NCBI RefSeq assembly: GCF_000002235.5
Contig: NW_022145594.1
Coordinates: 15,688,501 to 15,752,500, forward strand
Reading direction: 5' to 3'
Length of the DNA: 64,000 nucleotides
Source: Strongylocentrotus purpuratus
Taxonomy: Eukaryota > Echinodermata > Echinoidea > Camarodonta > Strongylocentrotidae
Shown here: positions 21,774 through 34,616 of the stretch, piece after piece
How positions within the stretch are numbered: the stretch's first letter is position 1
Layout: the number at the start of each line of letters is the position of its first letter
Notes under the pieces: model-generated
What the model saw: only the letters and a program-made list of their open reading frames with translations
What the model was told of the DNA's origin: nothing
Database searches by the model: none
Position numbers and translations under genes: made by a program

Positions 21774-23740
21774 GAGTCCTTTTTTCAGAAAAAAAGGAAG
21801 CTTACACCGTCAAAAGCTTTCGTGGAGAACGCTCAAGAACATAAAGAAAAAGTAGAACTTTAAAATGTATGATGCCCAAAACTGCACGAGAAGGCTTATA
21901 CATTGTTTATGATTCATGTACTTTTCTTTAAGATAATATTGTCATGATTGTATCGAATTTTATCACACCTCTGAATCTACTGAGTAAATGAGTGAACGAG
22001 TAAATTACACTCCATACTTAAGTAGTACTATTAAATCAATATTAACATAATGCAGCATGCTATGTATTTAGATTGATATCTGTTATGTATAATCATAATT
22101 TACTCGAAAGGTATAGATCTTTTTTTATTCGGTTCCATCATCACATTGTAAATAATTTCACATTCGATGTTAGAACATACCGCTAATGCATGAAGACATA
22201 ATGTGAAAAGGCTGACCCCTACCATAACACCATCATCTATTGCAAACGTTGCACAAGTGATTCGTGTGTATTAAAACAGTTTTACGTAAATGTATTAACC
22301 TCTATATCCATTTCCATGATTATCTCTGCATATATACTTATCACGTAAACATCTTAATATATCTATTTGCTGGTTTATAACGAACTATAAATATTAACTG
22401 ATTCAAAAGAATATGCTGTAAATATTTAATTATACCTACTATCGTATGTTTTGAGGATTTCTTGCATCGCTTTTGTTACTATAATTTCAAGTAGGGTTTA
22501 TATCTGTCACATTTACATGAATTTGAAAATCGGACTTTAGTAAGCTTAAAGTGTGTGATAAATGTATATATTTAAGGATGATTTTTAATGAAAATTGATG
22601 GTTTAATAATTGTCGAAGGATATCTGTTAAATATTTCATTTTAAAGCAACTACTAAATAAATGTAGCAAAACCATGTAAGATATCACAACCTACTGATCT
22701 GCAGAGGTTTATAATGCACTGTGTATCGATTGTATGCTATATTTAAACTTGTATGGCACGACTTGCTTTTCATTACAACTACTTACTCCCAAAGTAGATT
22801 TAATCTCCTACTCTGGCCTGTAAGTCTAACCGCTTACAGTATCACATTGTAAGCACCACTGTAAACAGATGACGAATACTACATTTCCATGAGTAACACT
22901 TTAAAAACATTCACTTGTAACCATTACATGTATGTATAGAGTGTGTTGTTTGAATAATGCAATATCTCGGTCAAGTGTTGGACAATTGCAATGTTTAAAC
23001 AATTAAATGATAAATGTTAACTTGTAGTTTAACAATGGCCTCTTTAAATTCATGTGTATACAATTATCTGTAACTGTAACCTGTAGCTTTAAAATGTACA
23101 ATCAAATTAAATTATTTTGTTTTCTTCTGCTTAACAGTAGTGCTTGATAGGTTGAGAATAGATTCAAATATCTAGGATTTTGTAACATAGTTAATGATTA
23201 TAGCTATAATGGCATATATTATAATTATCATATAAGCTCACATGTACATGTATGTACTTCCATAAAATTACCACACCATTGCACTGTTTCACTCTGAATG
23301 AGATCAGCATTTGTAATATAGACTGCAATAAAAATCGACATTATACGAATACAAATAATATGAATGTAGCAAAAAAAGTCTTGCATTGTAAATCCTGGGA
23401 GACTTCAGGTTATTTATACATTTAATTGCATTTGTAGCTGAGCAAATCGAATCATTAACTAATCGTACTTGTATACAACAAAGGTAATCAATATTGCTTT
23501 TGGGGTATTTCAATTTTACTTCATCACATGAGGATATCCGTCTAGTGGACACTAAATTTATATTGATCAGTAATTATTATAATTGGTATAGTCTGTCTGT
23601 ATTTCTGTTCGTTAAGGTCTATTTCCGAAATATTTTTTGATTTATCGACGAATCCATTTGTTTAAAGCATTCGTTTTATTTTTGCATTGCACTGAGTGCA
23701 CTGCATGACAGACCTGTATCAAATGTAATCCTTTTTTTTT

Positions 23741-23875
23741 AATGCATTTCAATAAAAGCTGCACAGATAAAACAATGATGAGATTTTAACAGTTTATATT
23801 TACTTGTTACACTATACTATCACAGGTACTTACAATGTATTTCAATAAAAGCTGCACAGATTAAACAATGAACCT
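23741..23875. repeat. Duplicated 36-bp block containing AATAAA
   Basis: TTTCAATAAAAGCTGCACAG occurs at about 23748 and again at about 23841, each followed by a T-or-A variant and aaacaatga. The copies are about 93 bp apart. Confidence 0.8.
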
Positions 23876-24689
23876 TAAAAGGTTAATGATTAAGCTGCCG
23901 CGTGTATTATTTTCTCTGCTTTCGAAGGGCTTGAATCATTTCCTCTTCCTTAAATTATTCGATGCCACAGCAAGCCTCAGATGCAGAGTCGATGGCCCTG
24001 GTATCAGCAGGCTCTAAAATCTTGTGTGAAGTGGAGGATATAAAATGAATTTGTCTTTCTCCCAGGGTTAAGGGCATGACAAAATAACACACAAGCACAT
24101 TTTAAAAGAAGTTATACAAAATAATAAAAACTAACAGAAGAATCAGAAGAACCAAATTCTCTAAAGAAAACAAAATGAGGAATTAACGATGATTACACAA
24201 AAATATGTAACAAAAATAAATTACAAAAAAGAAGCATCACATTAAAGACAAACTGAATGAAAACCAGGTGAATGAAGAAAGTGCAATTTGATGGCAAGAT
24301 ATATGGAATAATAAATTGAACACAAGGGTAGATACATTCAAAAGAGAAAGATTATATACAAGCATAAAGAGTGTGAAGTGCAACCAGACCCACGAGATAA
24401 GGATAAATATAAAAGTTCGAATGATTCAGGTACGAACTGAGAGTTTTAGAGTGCAAGCTAGAAATGTGAGATAATAATATGTGACAGAAAAAGTGTAAAA
24501 TAGTTATGAATAATGTCAAGGAAATAAAGATATTTACATGAAGGGAGTTAGTGATTTGTGTATGAAGTTTCAATGACAGAATGAATGGAGGGCGACAGAG
24601 TTAGAGTATAGAGGACCTGACATGCAATACGTGTATATTAAACAGCTAGAGAGATAAAGAACACTAGACTTTAAAGATAAAGTTGACTT

Positions 24690-24870
24690 CGGGTCATGCG
24701 ATTGCATTGTAAAGGAAACAGTGTGGAATCGATGAGAAAAACTTGATCATGTAGCATATAGGTATTGTTGGTGTACTGCAATTTTATGAAATTTGGTCCA
24801 GTCTTGGTACGGTAACAAGTACTGTACACACAAATAATTATATGGGACTACACACACACATATATAGCAT
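24690..24870. repeat. Segment shared with A4 intron 1
   Basis: It contains gatcatgtagcatata, ggtgtactgcaa, ccagtcttg, ctgtacaca and atatgggactacac in the same order as 56450-56640. It marks either a dispersed repeat or the edge of a duplicated segment. Confidence 0.65.
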
Positions 24871-25403
24871 ACCAATCGGGCCTCATTTTCAAACTATTAA
24901 TTGTCATATTTAGAACATGAAGACATTTGTAGAGCCATTCTTTTAAGGGAACTTTTTTTCTCCGATGTCCTTCCACACTTACATAATAACAATGATAACG
25001 CTTAGACATTATTGTTCACTACTCCCTAGTACTCAACCTTCTCTTTAATGGAAAGTTGAGTTTGCGTATAGAGGGCGCTACACAAGTATCAAGTATTATA
25101 CCACATACATATATAAGTATATACATTCTAAACGTGTAACAAGGGTATGTGAAGAGGAAAGGAACGCCAACAGGCGATTTGGTTTGAATAATCTGAATTT
25201 CTTAAATATATGTAATTAAATAATAAAAATGATATATGATATCATCATCAAAGGCATTTAAAACACAACAGACACAAAACGGAAACACTGACACTCAGTA
25301 ATGACAACGAGTATTGATATCAAAATGATGAATTGTTATTCAGTTGTTCAGGTTTTGTGCAGAATACATGGATATGGCCGAAATGATTGATCGATCTATT
25401 AAA

Positions 25404-25542
25404 GCCTCGGTCACAAATGCCATTACGAATTGCTACGAATGCCGTACGAACGATTTTCAGTCAATGGAAATTCGGGAAGACAATGGAAAAACAGGGAGGT
25501 TCGTACGAACACATCGTTCATACGAACCTTTGTTACCGTAGC
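25404..25542. mobile_element. 139-bp MITE-like element
   Basis: The ends are inverted (GCCTCGGTCACAAA on the left; the reverse of the right end reads GCTACGGTAACAAA). The body has palindromic TTCGTACGAAC blocks. A second, inverted copy lies 320 bp downstream. Confidence 0.7.
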
Positions 25543-25863
25543 TTAACACAAACATTATCTACATTTGACCTTTAAAATCGATATTTGATTGAATATTATT
25601 CAAAGTAATATTACAATTGTTAATGTTATTAGCATTTTGCTTGGTACGGAGCTTCATACGTTTAACGTACATTGTTGCTTATACCAACTGCAAGAAGGCT
25701 ATTGGGGTCTGGTTTTGCCTCTAAGTTAGTAGTTTATTTGATGCAGGTATATCATTTAGGCTAGATCATTTCTGATAGCAAGGGATGGAATTGAAAAATC
25801 GCATTCAAATCATAGAAGAGCTAGAAATAATAAAAGTACGAATCCTTGGGTTGTTTTGGTTAT

Positions 25864-25985
25864 GCTACGGTCACAAAGGTTCGTACGAACGATGCGTTTG
25901 TACGAATCTCCCTGTTTTTCCATTGTCTTCTTGAATTTTCATCGTCTGAAAATCTTTCGTATGGCGTTCGTTCGTAGGTTTTGGC
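25864..25985. mobile_element. Inverted, truncated second copy of the 139-bp element
   Basis: It starts GCTACGGTCACAAAGGTTCG and follows the reverse complement of 25404-25542 through a shared ccctgtttttccattg block, then diverges before the far end. The pair could fold back on itself. Confidence 0.7.
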
Positions 25986-26386
25986 AGGTTTACGAGTCCT
26001 TGAATGCGTATACAACATTGCACATGAATATAAACAAATACAAAAATCAAAAATTACAAAGTCTTGATTGATCTATTCGGAGCCATCAATATAAAGGCTA
26101 TGTTCTTTGTAGAGATCCAGGAAATATGAATGAGAAAAATAATGAATAAATAAATCTAAAGTTGTAGTCGCAGTCGAAAAAGTATTATAGTCTTACTAAC
26201 AAATCAGTATAATTCATATCCAGCATGTAAATTATTGGAAAAAAACTTAAATCACATACATAATATCATTTAAAATTGAAATGCAGCTATTCATTGTGAT
26301 TTAGAATGAAACGACACCAGCTTTTAAGAATCATGGGCGATAATACATAACAAAAAGAAGGGGAAAAGAACAGGGCCGTCGTCCAA

Positions 26387-26560
26387 TTGACAAAAGCTTC
26401 AGTTTATAAGAGAGGTAACTTTGATAAGAAATGTAAAAATCTCCAGTGCATCACTCACCAGCTTGGATTTGAAGCTGCTTGCCACGATGTCTGGGTTTTA
26501 GAGACGGCATATTATCTGTACTGGGAGCAGTATGGGGGGGGGGGGTCGAAGAAATGCTAC
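26387..26560 (+). pseudogene. P2X7-tail-like zinc domain fragment
   Basis: The frame reads LQCITHQLGFEAACHDVWVL followed by ETAYYLYWEQYG. It resembles the conserved core of the P2X7-receptor intracellular domain seen in many invertebrate and fish proteins, where CITxHPGFxxxC and WVLxTAYYxYxxxYG are hallmarks. Only this core is visible: the upstream CxC cluster and the downstream RWxWG part are not found, and a poly-G run follows. I treat it as a relic exon or transposon passenger. Confidence 0.55.
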
Positions 26561-27660
26561 AGTGGACGAGCATATATCATGTACAGGATCTTTAATACTA
26601 ACAATATAATACAATGCATCAGTATTCCTCAGTGTTGGAAAGAAAATATCTCTTACTTCAAGAAAATCTCATGTTATTATTTTCTTACTCCTTCAGGGAT
26701 GGGCATGTTGTTGGGTGGGATTTTAGAACATAATGTGTACTAGAGTTCTACCTTTAACCTTTGGGTAGAACATGTTTTGAAATGAAAATTACCCATTTCC
26801 CTTTATATTAGTAATGACTTTTCATCTTTGCATATTTGTTAGAGCTGTTACCCTTGACCAATGATAAAAACAAATCTGCAAAGAATATTTAATTTTTGCT
26901 GAATTCGTTAATATTTTGAATATTTGTGGATGTAGGTCCTTTTGGAATAAACATATTTTGTAGCTATTTTTGATAACAATTGGATGTAGTTCCTTTTGGA
27001 ATCAAGCTCTTCATATATTCGTTTTTTAACATAATATAATCTTACAATATATGCAAACAACGAACTGGCTGTTTGGCTGTCTTGCTGTGAATGTGGATGC
27101 ATGACTATGTGTGTGTCTGTGCGGTGAGCGCGCGATTATTGTGTGTGGGGGAAATGGGGAGGTCCGAATACCACATTCGCCGTTTATCATAGACCTTTTT
27201 CTCTCCTGAAAAAATGAACTAGTGTCTGTTTGTTTGTTTAAAATTATATTTGTGTCTTTGTTAATAGCAGCCAAAGGGTTTATCTGCATCGAATTTACAT
27301 GGTAAAATCACAAACACAAATTTCTTACATAACTATACATACATGACAGTCATGATGAGCATAGCAATTGAGTTCTTTCCAGGAAAGTGTTCAGAAAATA
27401 AACACACACTTTTCTCCATTCGAATACCCCACCCACAGTTTATTTTTCGTCAGTGTATTCACTCTGTCTAGTCCAGAAATAGTTGCTTCCTGTTTTTTTT
27501 AAATTTTGATTCTAACTTTTAGATCAAGTGACTGAAAACCACGATAAATTTTGGTTGTATGCGCGCTAAATAAAGAGATTGCTGCATTGGCATCAAAATC
27601 CCATCGGAAACTATTTCATATTTTGTTGATACCTTCTAAATCGAAGTAATTGTTCAAAAA

Positions 27661-27840
27661 TGTCTGAAGAGAAAGAGCGCCCCTATTGTCTAATCATTTA
27701 TATCGTGTTAATTGTCATTTTAAATTGAAAGCTAGGTGAAGTTTTAAAAACTGAACCAGTGCCAAGAGGACCTATAAAAATGCTAACATCCATCATGATA
27801 TTTGTTTCGCTTTCCACACAAGGATATGGTAAATCTCTTC
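27661..27840 (+). promoter_or_regulatory. A2 upstream conserved block
   Basis: It begins gtctgaagagaaagagcgcc and later has tttgtttcgcttt, both shared in order with the regions before A3 and A4. The TATA-like motif of A3 and A4 appears here as an altered gatatggtaaat about 155 bp before the ATG. Confidence 0.55.
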
Positions 27841-27988
27841 AAAAAAACACCGTCTAGCTCGATTCATATTGTTGCCCTTTTCATCATGGAGTCTATCTCA
27901 TCTCTCTGCTTTCATAATCATAGTGTGCATTATCGGATTTAGTTCTAATACAGCGTTTCTTTGAATGCCCAGATACGATGACTAAATT

Positions 27989-28046
27989 ATGCTGTTGATT
28001 TGTGCAGAAGTTCTTCTTTTCCTAGCAGCTATCATCTCCAAATCTG
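27989..28046 (+). CDS. A2 signal-peptide exon
   Basis: It encodes MLLICAEVLLFLAAIISKS plus the first base of a glycine codon, then the donor gttagt. This is a typical hydrophobic signal sequence. The ATG was chosen because A3 and A4 align over the same 19 residues. Confidence 0.85.
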
Positions 28047-31000
28047 GTTAGTTCTATTTCATGTTTGGATTGTAAGTGTAAGTGTATTTAGCCTAGATGA
28101 CACCATGGGAGGTGTTTAATATGAGTATAATTTATGTAATATTTTGTTAAGGCAAACATTAACTTAGTCCTTTAATTCATGATTTTCAAACGCTCTTTAT
28201 CTCATAACCCGCTATAGTTCTGTTTACTATCTTGATTACATGATGGGGTACATATATATTTGGCAATAAACCTGGTGGGTAAGCTAAAATATCATAAGCA
28301 TTGTATCAACTCAAAGATTGTCGTACATATCACTTATAATAGGCATTGCTTTGAATTACAAACATGTATATATTGTGTACGATTAATAATATACTGGGAA
28401 TTTTTGTCATTTATCGAGTAATGTGTTTGACCAAAATTGTATTTAAACAGTGGGAAAGCTAAATGGGATGACATGTCCCCCGCCCCTCATTGACTAGTGA
28501 ATAACAATTACAAGAAGAAAAAAACGAGAAAACTATGATAGAGAAAGAAAAAGAAGAAAATGGAAATGAACAGAAGACACCTGAAACATCACTAGAACCT
28601 CCTTCTAAATCAATCAATAGTCTTAAAAAATCGCAATTCATTTGCTGGGTAAATCGGTGCCCTTCCCTCATCTGTCCAGTACCCTTTAATTTAATTTCAC
28701 CCATACAGGATACCATGCATTTGAAGTGTTGATTCAGACGGGCAACTCACTACCAGTCATAGGGGAAGATTTCACACTGGTGTGTACCTTTACGCCGCAA
28801 ACCAGGAATCGACTTGTAATTTGGGAAAGGAGCGATGGTCTCAATACGCTAGCCTCTCACGACTGTCAAGATAATCGTTCTTGTGGGTTTACCGTTCTTG
28901 AACAATGGAAATTCAGCTTGTTGGCAGACTTTTACAGTGCGAATCTCACAATAAAACAACTTGACAAAAGTGATGAAGACAACTACCAATGCACTGTAAG
29001 CGGTACGGTAGGGACAGAGAATCCAGGATCATCTAGTATGCGAGTGACTCCATTACTACCAGGTATACTATTAATTAAAACAAACTACAAAGCAAAAAAA
29101 AAAAGATAACGTATTCATTCATACATATCACTGTGGCAAACAGTACAAAAAAGGTGTTTCAGTTTTACATTTTACACCAAGATTGGCGTGTTCTTAACTG
29201 GATATACTCTGCAAAGCATTCGATTAAAACAATCAGCTGTATAGTTTTGAAAATTTATCTAAACTAACTTACACGACAGCACCAACATAGTACTGGTTAA
29301 ATGATTACTTTAATGATATGTGATACTCCTATATCTAATATTTGGAGTTGAAACTTTTGAATGTTTGTGATAACAGTCATCAGTGATTACATTTCAAGGG
29401 TTTCAACCATCAGATAGAGCAAGTTCTATTAGAGTTGGGGTTTTAATCGTAGATATTCCCTTTTGTGTCGATAGCCCCGCCCAATTGGCTTCTTTTCACT
29501 AGTGTAAGATCGAGCAGCTACCTGAGCAACATCAGTGTTATGGTATCAGCTGGACAGCCGTACGACATCATATGTGAAGCATACGGGGCAAGGCCTCCTG
29601 CAGTACTGGAATGGCGTATACCAGATGGTGTAACCGTTGTCCGTCAAGATCAGTCTGATGTCGTACGAGGCAAAAGCTATGTCTCTCAGAACGCTGTAAC
29701 AATCAAACCCTTTAGGAATGATCAAGGAAAGAATCTCCACTGCTTGGCATCACATCCAAAACTACAAAATGATCTTCAACGCTCAGTTCAGCTGAATGTT
29801 CAGGGTAAGTAAACGTGTTTAGGTAGCATGTCTTCCCTGTAGGTATGTGGTGCCAATATCATTAAAGGTGAGATCAGTGTTGTATTTCTCTTTATGTACT
29901 AAAAATCGAGCAGTTTCTGGGCCAAAATATCAAGAAATGTTTAGAAATGTTTATTCACGAGATTCATATTTTTTCTACAAGTACTTTATTTCCATCCATA
30001 TGTACAAACGTATTAAATATATATATATATATATTTCCTAAAAACAATATCTAGCGTTTCTAACATGATTTCTTCTAAATTTCTCTTTCATTAAGTTTTG
30101 CCCTCTAGCCTGTTGCTTTTTCTATCCGGAGAAAGCGAGAAAAACGGACAAGGGTCAACAGCCATTTACGTTTATGAAGATTCATTGACTTCAATCACTT
30201 GTAAAAGTATAGGATCTCTACCAGCAGCTGAACTATCATGGCGACTTGACAACAACAAAAGTCTTCCCAGTAACATAAGTCTTTTGAATTATCGCAGTGC
30301 TGTAGATCAAAGTTTGTTCGACACCGAAAGTACCATCAAGATACGCCCAGAAAGGAAACACCACGGGATGCACCTTTGGTGCTATGCATCTCTGGGAGAT
30401 TTTCTTGATCTACGGGTAGCTAAACTGATGGTTTATAGTGAGTTCAGGTTCTTTAATATACCGGTATACCATTTATATTACACTTGATCGGACACTTTTT
30501 GTACTGAAAGTCCCATTCATCACTTATTCTTAAAAGAGGTGACGGTTTTATTTATTAATATTTACCCGATTTTTAACGAAATTGTCATTATAGTTATAAC
30601 TAAATTGGTGTCTCCTTGGACTTGGGGGGGGGGGGGGGGGTAATGAGTGTTTGTCAGCATGACCCTCATGCCTTTTATCCTTGCTGTATAACTTAACATC
30701 ATATTTAAGAGCTTATATATTTAACCAAGTGCAAATTTGAGCCATCAATGTTTTATCCATAACCATATATGATTCATTTCTGTGTAAAGGTCCACCAGAT
30801 GATGTTAGAATTACCAAATCAGAGGACCTACAAGACGGTATACAAATCAATGTAAGCTGCAGAGCTTCCAATGGATACCCTGCTCCGCTCATCCATTGGT
30901 ACATCGGATCTAGGAATGTGACACATGATTCGTCTATTAATACTTCACATGATGAAGCTAACAGGTATGATGCTGAAAGCACCCTCACTCTCATACCAAA

Positions 31001-32161
31001 TAGGATCTATCATGGCAAACGTCTTCTCTGTCAGGCAGTTCAACCTACAAAGCCGTCAAAACGATTAATGAATGATAGCATGGTGCTGGTCATATCATGT
31101 GAGTATCCGTTTTCATTAAATCCTTTGGTACGGATATTATAATACGGAATTTCATGAAACTGCGTTAGAGATTGATCTGGTTATCTTTTTATCGAAAATT
31201 TCTAAAAGTCTTTGACTACTGTTTCCCCCTTTGATTATACATGTATAATTTTTTTTCTATCTGTATCTAAATCTCTAGAAATGTTTCACACGTCCCCCAT
31301 TGTTTGTCTTTGTTCCCATATTACAAGAACATGCGTTAAGAAAAAGGCTAATCAAAGTAATGGACTACATTTTCATGTTCGATTGTTGTTCACGCATGCC
31401 ATAGACAAGTCTGTTCATCCATTTCCACCCCCATCCCAATTCACACCTCAGCTCAAAACCAATTGTTCAATGCTTTTTCTATACATCAGACTTCCCGGTT
31501 GTGTTTATTACTTCTCGACGGCTTACATCAAATAAAGTACGTTTTGGGTTTGTGTTGACATGTACCTCAGACGCCAATCCTCGTGCTTTTATCTTCTATT
31601 GGTACTGCAATGACACACTTTTTTTTAACGGCACCCGCAATCAATCACTCTCCGAGACTATACCTGGAGGTGAAACGCTAACCTCTAGCGAAGTGGCGCT
31701 TCGAAACTCCCTGTCCGAAAATTCTTGTGAATACAAATGCTCTGCTGTTTCAACATATGGTTCCGGTAGTGCGGTATTCAACTCAACAGTTTCTCGTAAG
31801 TTGAAATGTCGTAAGGTTCATTTAAGTCTTGTCTATGTGATTCGTTTTTTTTTTATTGTATGAATCGGTGCTTGCATTCAAATAAAAACATTTTAGCTTT
31901 CATGAATTCATCTTCTATTTATCGAAATTATTAATTAAAACAAAATTATAGCATTGAATGAACAGTCTCTACCGATTTTTACTGGATTGCTTTTTTACCA
32001 CTGTTTAACCCTGAAATGCAGTTATCCCCGATTCACCTTCTTGGCCCATCTTCGACCAAAATTTAACGACATCTTCAGCTCTCTTCGTTGCCTGTCAACC
32101 AGGATGCAAAACCAAGTTACGTTTCATTGGATATGATTTAACAAACTGTCGATACACATGA
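27989..32161 (+). CDS. Module A2: intact five-Ig gene ending in truncated FN3 (putative secreted)
   Basis: Exons: signal 27989-28046, V 28709-29062, Ig2 29475-29804, Ig3 30096-30437, Ig4 30790-31098, Ig5 31490-31795, terminal FN3 piece 32022-32161. Every Ig junction is phase 1 and every exon is open. The FN3 piece ends at TGA (32159-32161) after about 45 residues, and no transmembrane exon follows before module B2, so the predicted product is a secreted protein of about 620 residues. Each Ig domain keeps its C-W-C core. An alternative donor (gtgagt after 32206, same context as in A1) lies beyond the stop. Relatives by domain style are nectin/nephrin-type Ig proteins; the ligand is unknown. 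Confidence 0.75.
28709..29062 (+). CDS. A2 V-like Ig exon
   Basis: It starts GYHAFEVLIQTGNSLPVIGE. Core LVCTF, VIWER and DEDNYQC, plus the extra pair in SHDCQDNRSC. Phase 1 at both ends. Confidence 0.9.
29475..29804 (+). CDS. A2 Ig2 exon
   Basis: APPNWLLFTS start; IICEAYGARPPAVLEWRIP and LHCLASHPK provide the C-W-C core of a CD80-like C2 domain. Confidence 0.9.
30096..30437 (+). CDS. A2 Ig3 exon
   Basis: VLPSSLLLFLSGESEKNG start; core ITCKSIGSLPAAELSWRL and HLWCYASLG. It keeps the tryptophan that A3 and A4 have lost. Donor a|gtgagt. Confidence 0.9.
30790..31098 (+). CDS. A2 Ig4 exon
   Basis: PPDDVRITKSEDLQDG start; core VSCRASNGYPAPLIHWYIG and LLCQAVQP. Confidence 0.9.
31490..31795 (+). 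CDS. A2 Ig5 exon
   Basis: FPVVFITSRRLTSNKV start; core LTCTSDANP, FYWYC and CEYKCSAVSTYG, with the extra cysteine pair of A1. Donor c|gtaagt. Confidence 0.9.
32022..32161 (+). CDS. A2 terminal FN3 fragment
   Basis: IPDSPSWPIFDQNLTTSSAL, then VACQPGCKTKLRFIGYDLT and a TGA stop. The N-terminal half of an FN3 domain is recognisable. The conserved tryptophan of B1 (AWQPG) is cysteine here. Confidence 0.6.
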
Positions 32162-33288
32162 TTAAGATCAACTTCAAGAGTCAATAGAGTGACCATGCCT
32201 TCAAATCGGTGAGTCCAACCCATCTTTCATCTTTCACGTTTAGGTATTAACATCTCTTGCATATCCACAATTTAGTTTACAGGTAAAGAAGTGTGTCTGA
32301 ACTGTTAACTTATGGAGACTGCATAGTCTAGCATATTTAGTAGGCGATGCACTGTAGATCATCCTGACACAGCTCGAGAATGGAAGAATTCACTAACCAC
32401 GAGGCTTTTTGAAAGTGTTTTAAAGTTTTATAATAGATTATATAGCTACGGATTACACATGAGTACGCCCTGACTGTAGAAGCCGGGAAAATGGTAAAAG
32501 ATGACATATTTACAAAAGATTTACACATATGAACAATAATCACATTACCTTCTAATCGAATATAGTAAGTCGATTTATTTACAGTGTATTTAATCTGCAA
32601 TATTTTTTTGAAGCATAAATATTGACTACAGTATATCAACTGGGACCCCTTATATCCATGGCAAGATGTTCGTTGGTAATTGGAACACTTTCGGCTTACA
32701 GGCTAAAGTACAAAATAAATTATTTGCGATAACTGAAAAATATTTTTTTACTGGACACTCAAACGACCTCTTCGTTTTTGCTTTAGTATAGAACGTATTT
32801 ATGTCCGTTAGGGCAAGAAATAAATACATATATCCCTTAAACACCTATCATACTGTGTAAAATACAACTGTGTTTATAACTCCCTGCCATTCCTCTTCCT
32901 AAAGATACTTACCTATTATATACAACGTGATGGCATTATCGAAAGTTAATAGTAAAACAATAGGAATAGTCAATGGTTGACTCATGATAACAACTAGCTG
33001 CTACTTCCAAAATAGCCACTTACAGTAAGTTTCCGAACCCCCCCCCCCTTTTATTTGAAACTGACAGCGCACTGATGTTTTTCAATGAGATAGATTCCTT
33101 TTACTTTCGAAGTGCAAGAAAGAAGTGCATGAGCATATCAGCCTTGTGTCCACTCATTCAGTCATTGCAAACCGTTACTGCACATCGTTCTTTGTTTAAT
33201 TATCCCGATATTCTGTTAAGCCGCATGATGGTTTATGCAACGCACCTCCGAAGTTGAAATATTCCCATAAATTAGACGTAAAAACAAC
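32162..33288. other. Spacer A2-B2
   Basis: No gene. It is the unoccupied counterpart of the A1-B1 spacer and preserves the empty sites of the 1.8-kb element (near 32390) and the Harbinger element (near 32780). The last 200 bp are the B2 5' region. Confidence 0.65.
33099..33108 (-). promoter_or_regulatory. IRF-like site upstream of B2 (weaker match)
   Basis: The reverse complement reads GAAAGTAAAA about 180 bp before the ATG, one base off the GAAANNGAAA core. The surrounding sequence (agatagattcc, gcaagaaagaagtg) is conserved with B1. Confidence 0.35.
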
Positions 33289-33682
33289 ATGGACGAACGT
33301 CTTCAAATATTTCTCTTCCTAACCTTTATCGTTGCTAAAACATATGAGATGAGCGTGTCTACTCGTATTCAGAACCCGGAAATCCTCCCAGTCGTTGATG
33401 AGAACATAACACTTGCCTGCATCTTCACCCCTCCATCAAAATATCGCCAACTGTTTTAGATGGACATGAATAACAATATCCTAGCTAGATGTCCAGGGGT
33501 GGGGTGCAGAAACGAGCAGAATGTTTCAAATATGTCCAAGTACAGTTTGGTGGCAGATATGTCCACCGGAAATTTAACTATTAGGTATTTAACAGTGGAT
33601 GACAGCGGCAAATATCGGTGCCTGTTTTTTACATATAATGATACAGTTACAAGTGGAAGTGTACTGAAAGTACTGATATCAG
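33289..33682 (+). pseudogene. B2 signal/V exon, Trp-to-stop
   Basis: Signal peptide MDERLQIFLFLTFIVAKTYE, first cysteine LACIF, then TAG at 33457. The rest is in frame: a CPGVGC pair, GNLTIRYLTVDDSGKYRC, donor g|gtaatg. Confidence 0.85.
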
Positions 33683-33990
33683 GTAATGTATGCTTTCATT
33701 ATTCTATATAGCTTAATTGGGTTGTGATGTGTGCGAAATTACAAGATAAATGAATGTCAAGTGTAACGTCTTTAATAACTAGTACTATCATTTGTCTTAT
33801 ACTACTATTATGATATATTGAGTTCGATTATTGACGGGTAAAATCCAAACTATGGCATTTTACAAATAATATGATATTCTTGTATTATTATTTTGCTTAT
33901 GTCCAAAATAATCCTAGACAACAAAGTTGACAAGACATATAATCTAGTAGTAACTATATATATACAATTTATATATTGATTATTTATCAG

Positions 33991-34323
33991 CTGCTCCTAG
34001 ATTGCTTTCCATCACGGACGCCCGGTCTGAGGATGGATACAAGAATAGAGCATCCGTGAGCATCACATATGGGCGAACTCACAACCTAATATGTTCAGCC
34101 CAAGGCGCTAGACCACCTGCAGAACTGGAATGGGACGTTCCCGAAGAAGTACGGTTCCGACTAGAAGATCAGTATAACGCTGTTGATGGTGAAGCTTACA
34201 CCTCTCAAAGAGTTATTTCTGTAACTCCTTCGAGAGAGGATGATGGAAAAATGATCCGATGTATGGCTTTTCATCGGGAGCTGGATAGTGGACTGCAATT
34301 GTTTATCCGCCTCGATGTGCAAG
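33991..34323 (+). CDS. B2 Ig2 exon
   Basis: APRLLSITDARSEDGYK start; core LICSAQGARPPAELEW and IRCMAFHREL. Confidence 0.88.
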
Positions 34324-34616
34324 GTGATTATCTTACCAATGAATTCATCCTATGATTGCTCAAAGTGTGTGTTTCTGCAAAACAGAATAGGCATCTACCT
34401 GTGAGGACTGTCTGAAATGGATGAAACATTCAACTAACCCTAGAACATGTTCTCCTCTAAATATATGGATAATAGACGCAGTACTTACATTTCCGACTGC
34501 TTAAATACATAATTTATTGATTATTCTGTTACTACATTTCAAACTAAGTCTCCCCTCTATCCACATGAAGAAAAAAAAACAGAACCTTGTGGTATTTCTT
34601 TTTTCTTCTCATTTAG

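Larger units (their letters stand above)
21774..27660. other. Spacer B1-A2, no intact gene
   Basis: AT-rich sequence without a supported intact gene. It holds a duplicated block with polyadenylation-type motifs (23741-23875), a segment also found in A4 intron 1 (24690-24870), a small inverted-repeat element pair (25404-25985) and a P2X7-tail-like fragment (26387-26560). Long frames on either strand here have no recognisable domain. Confidence 0.6.
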
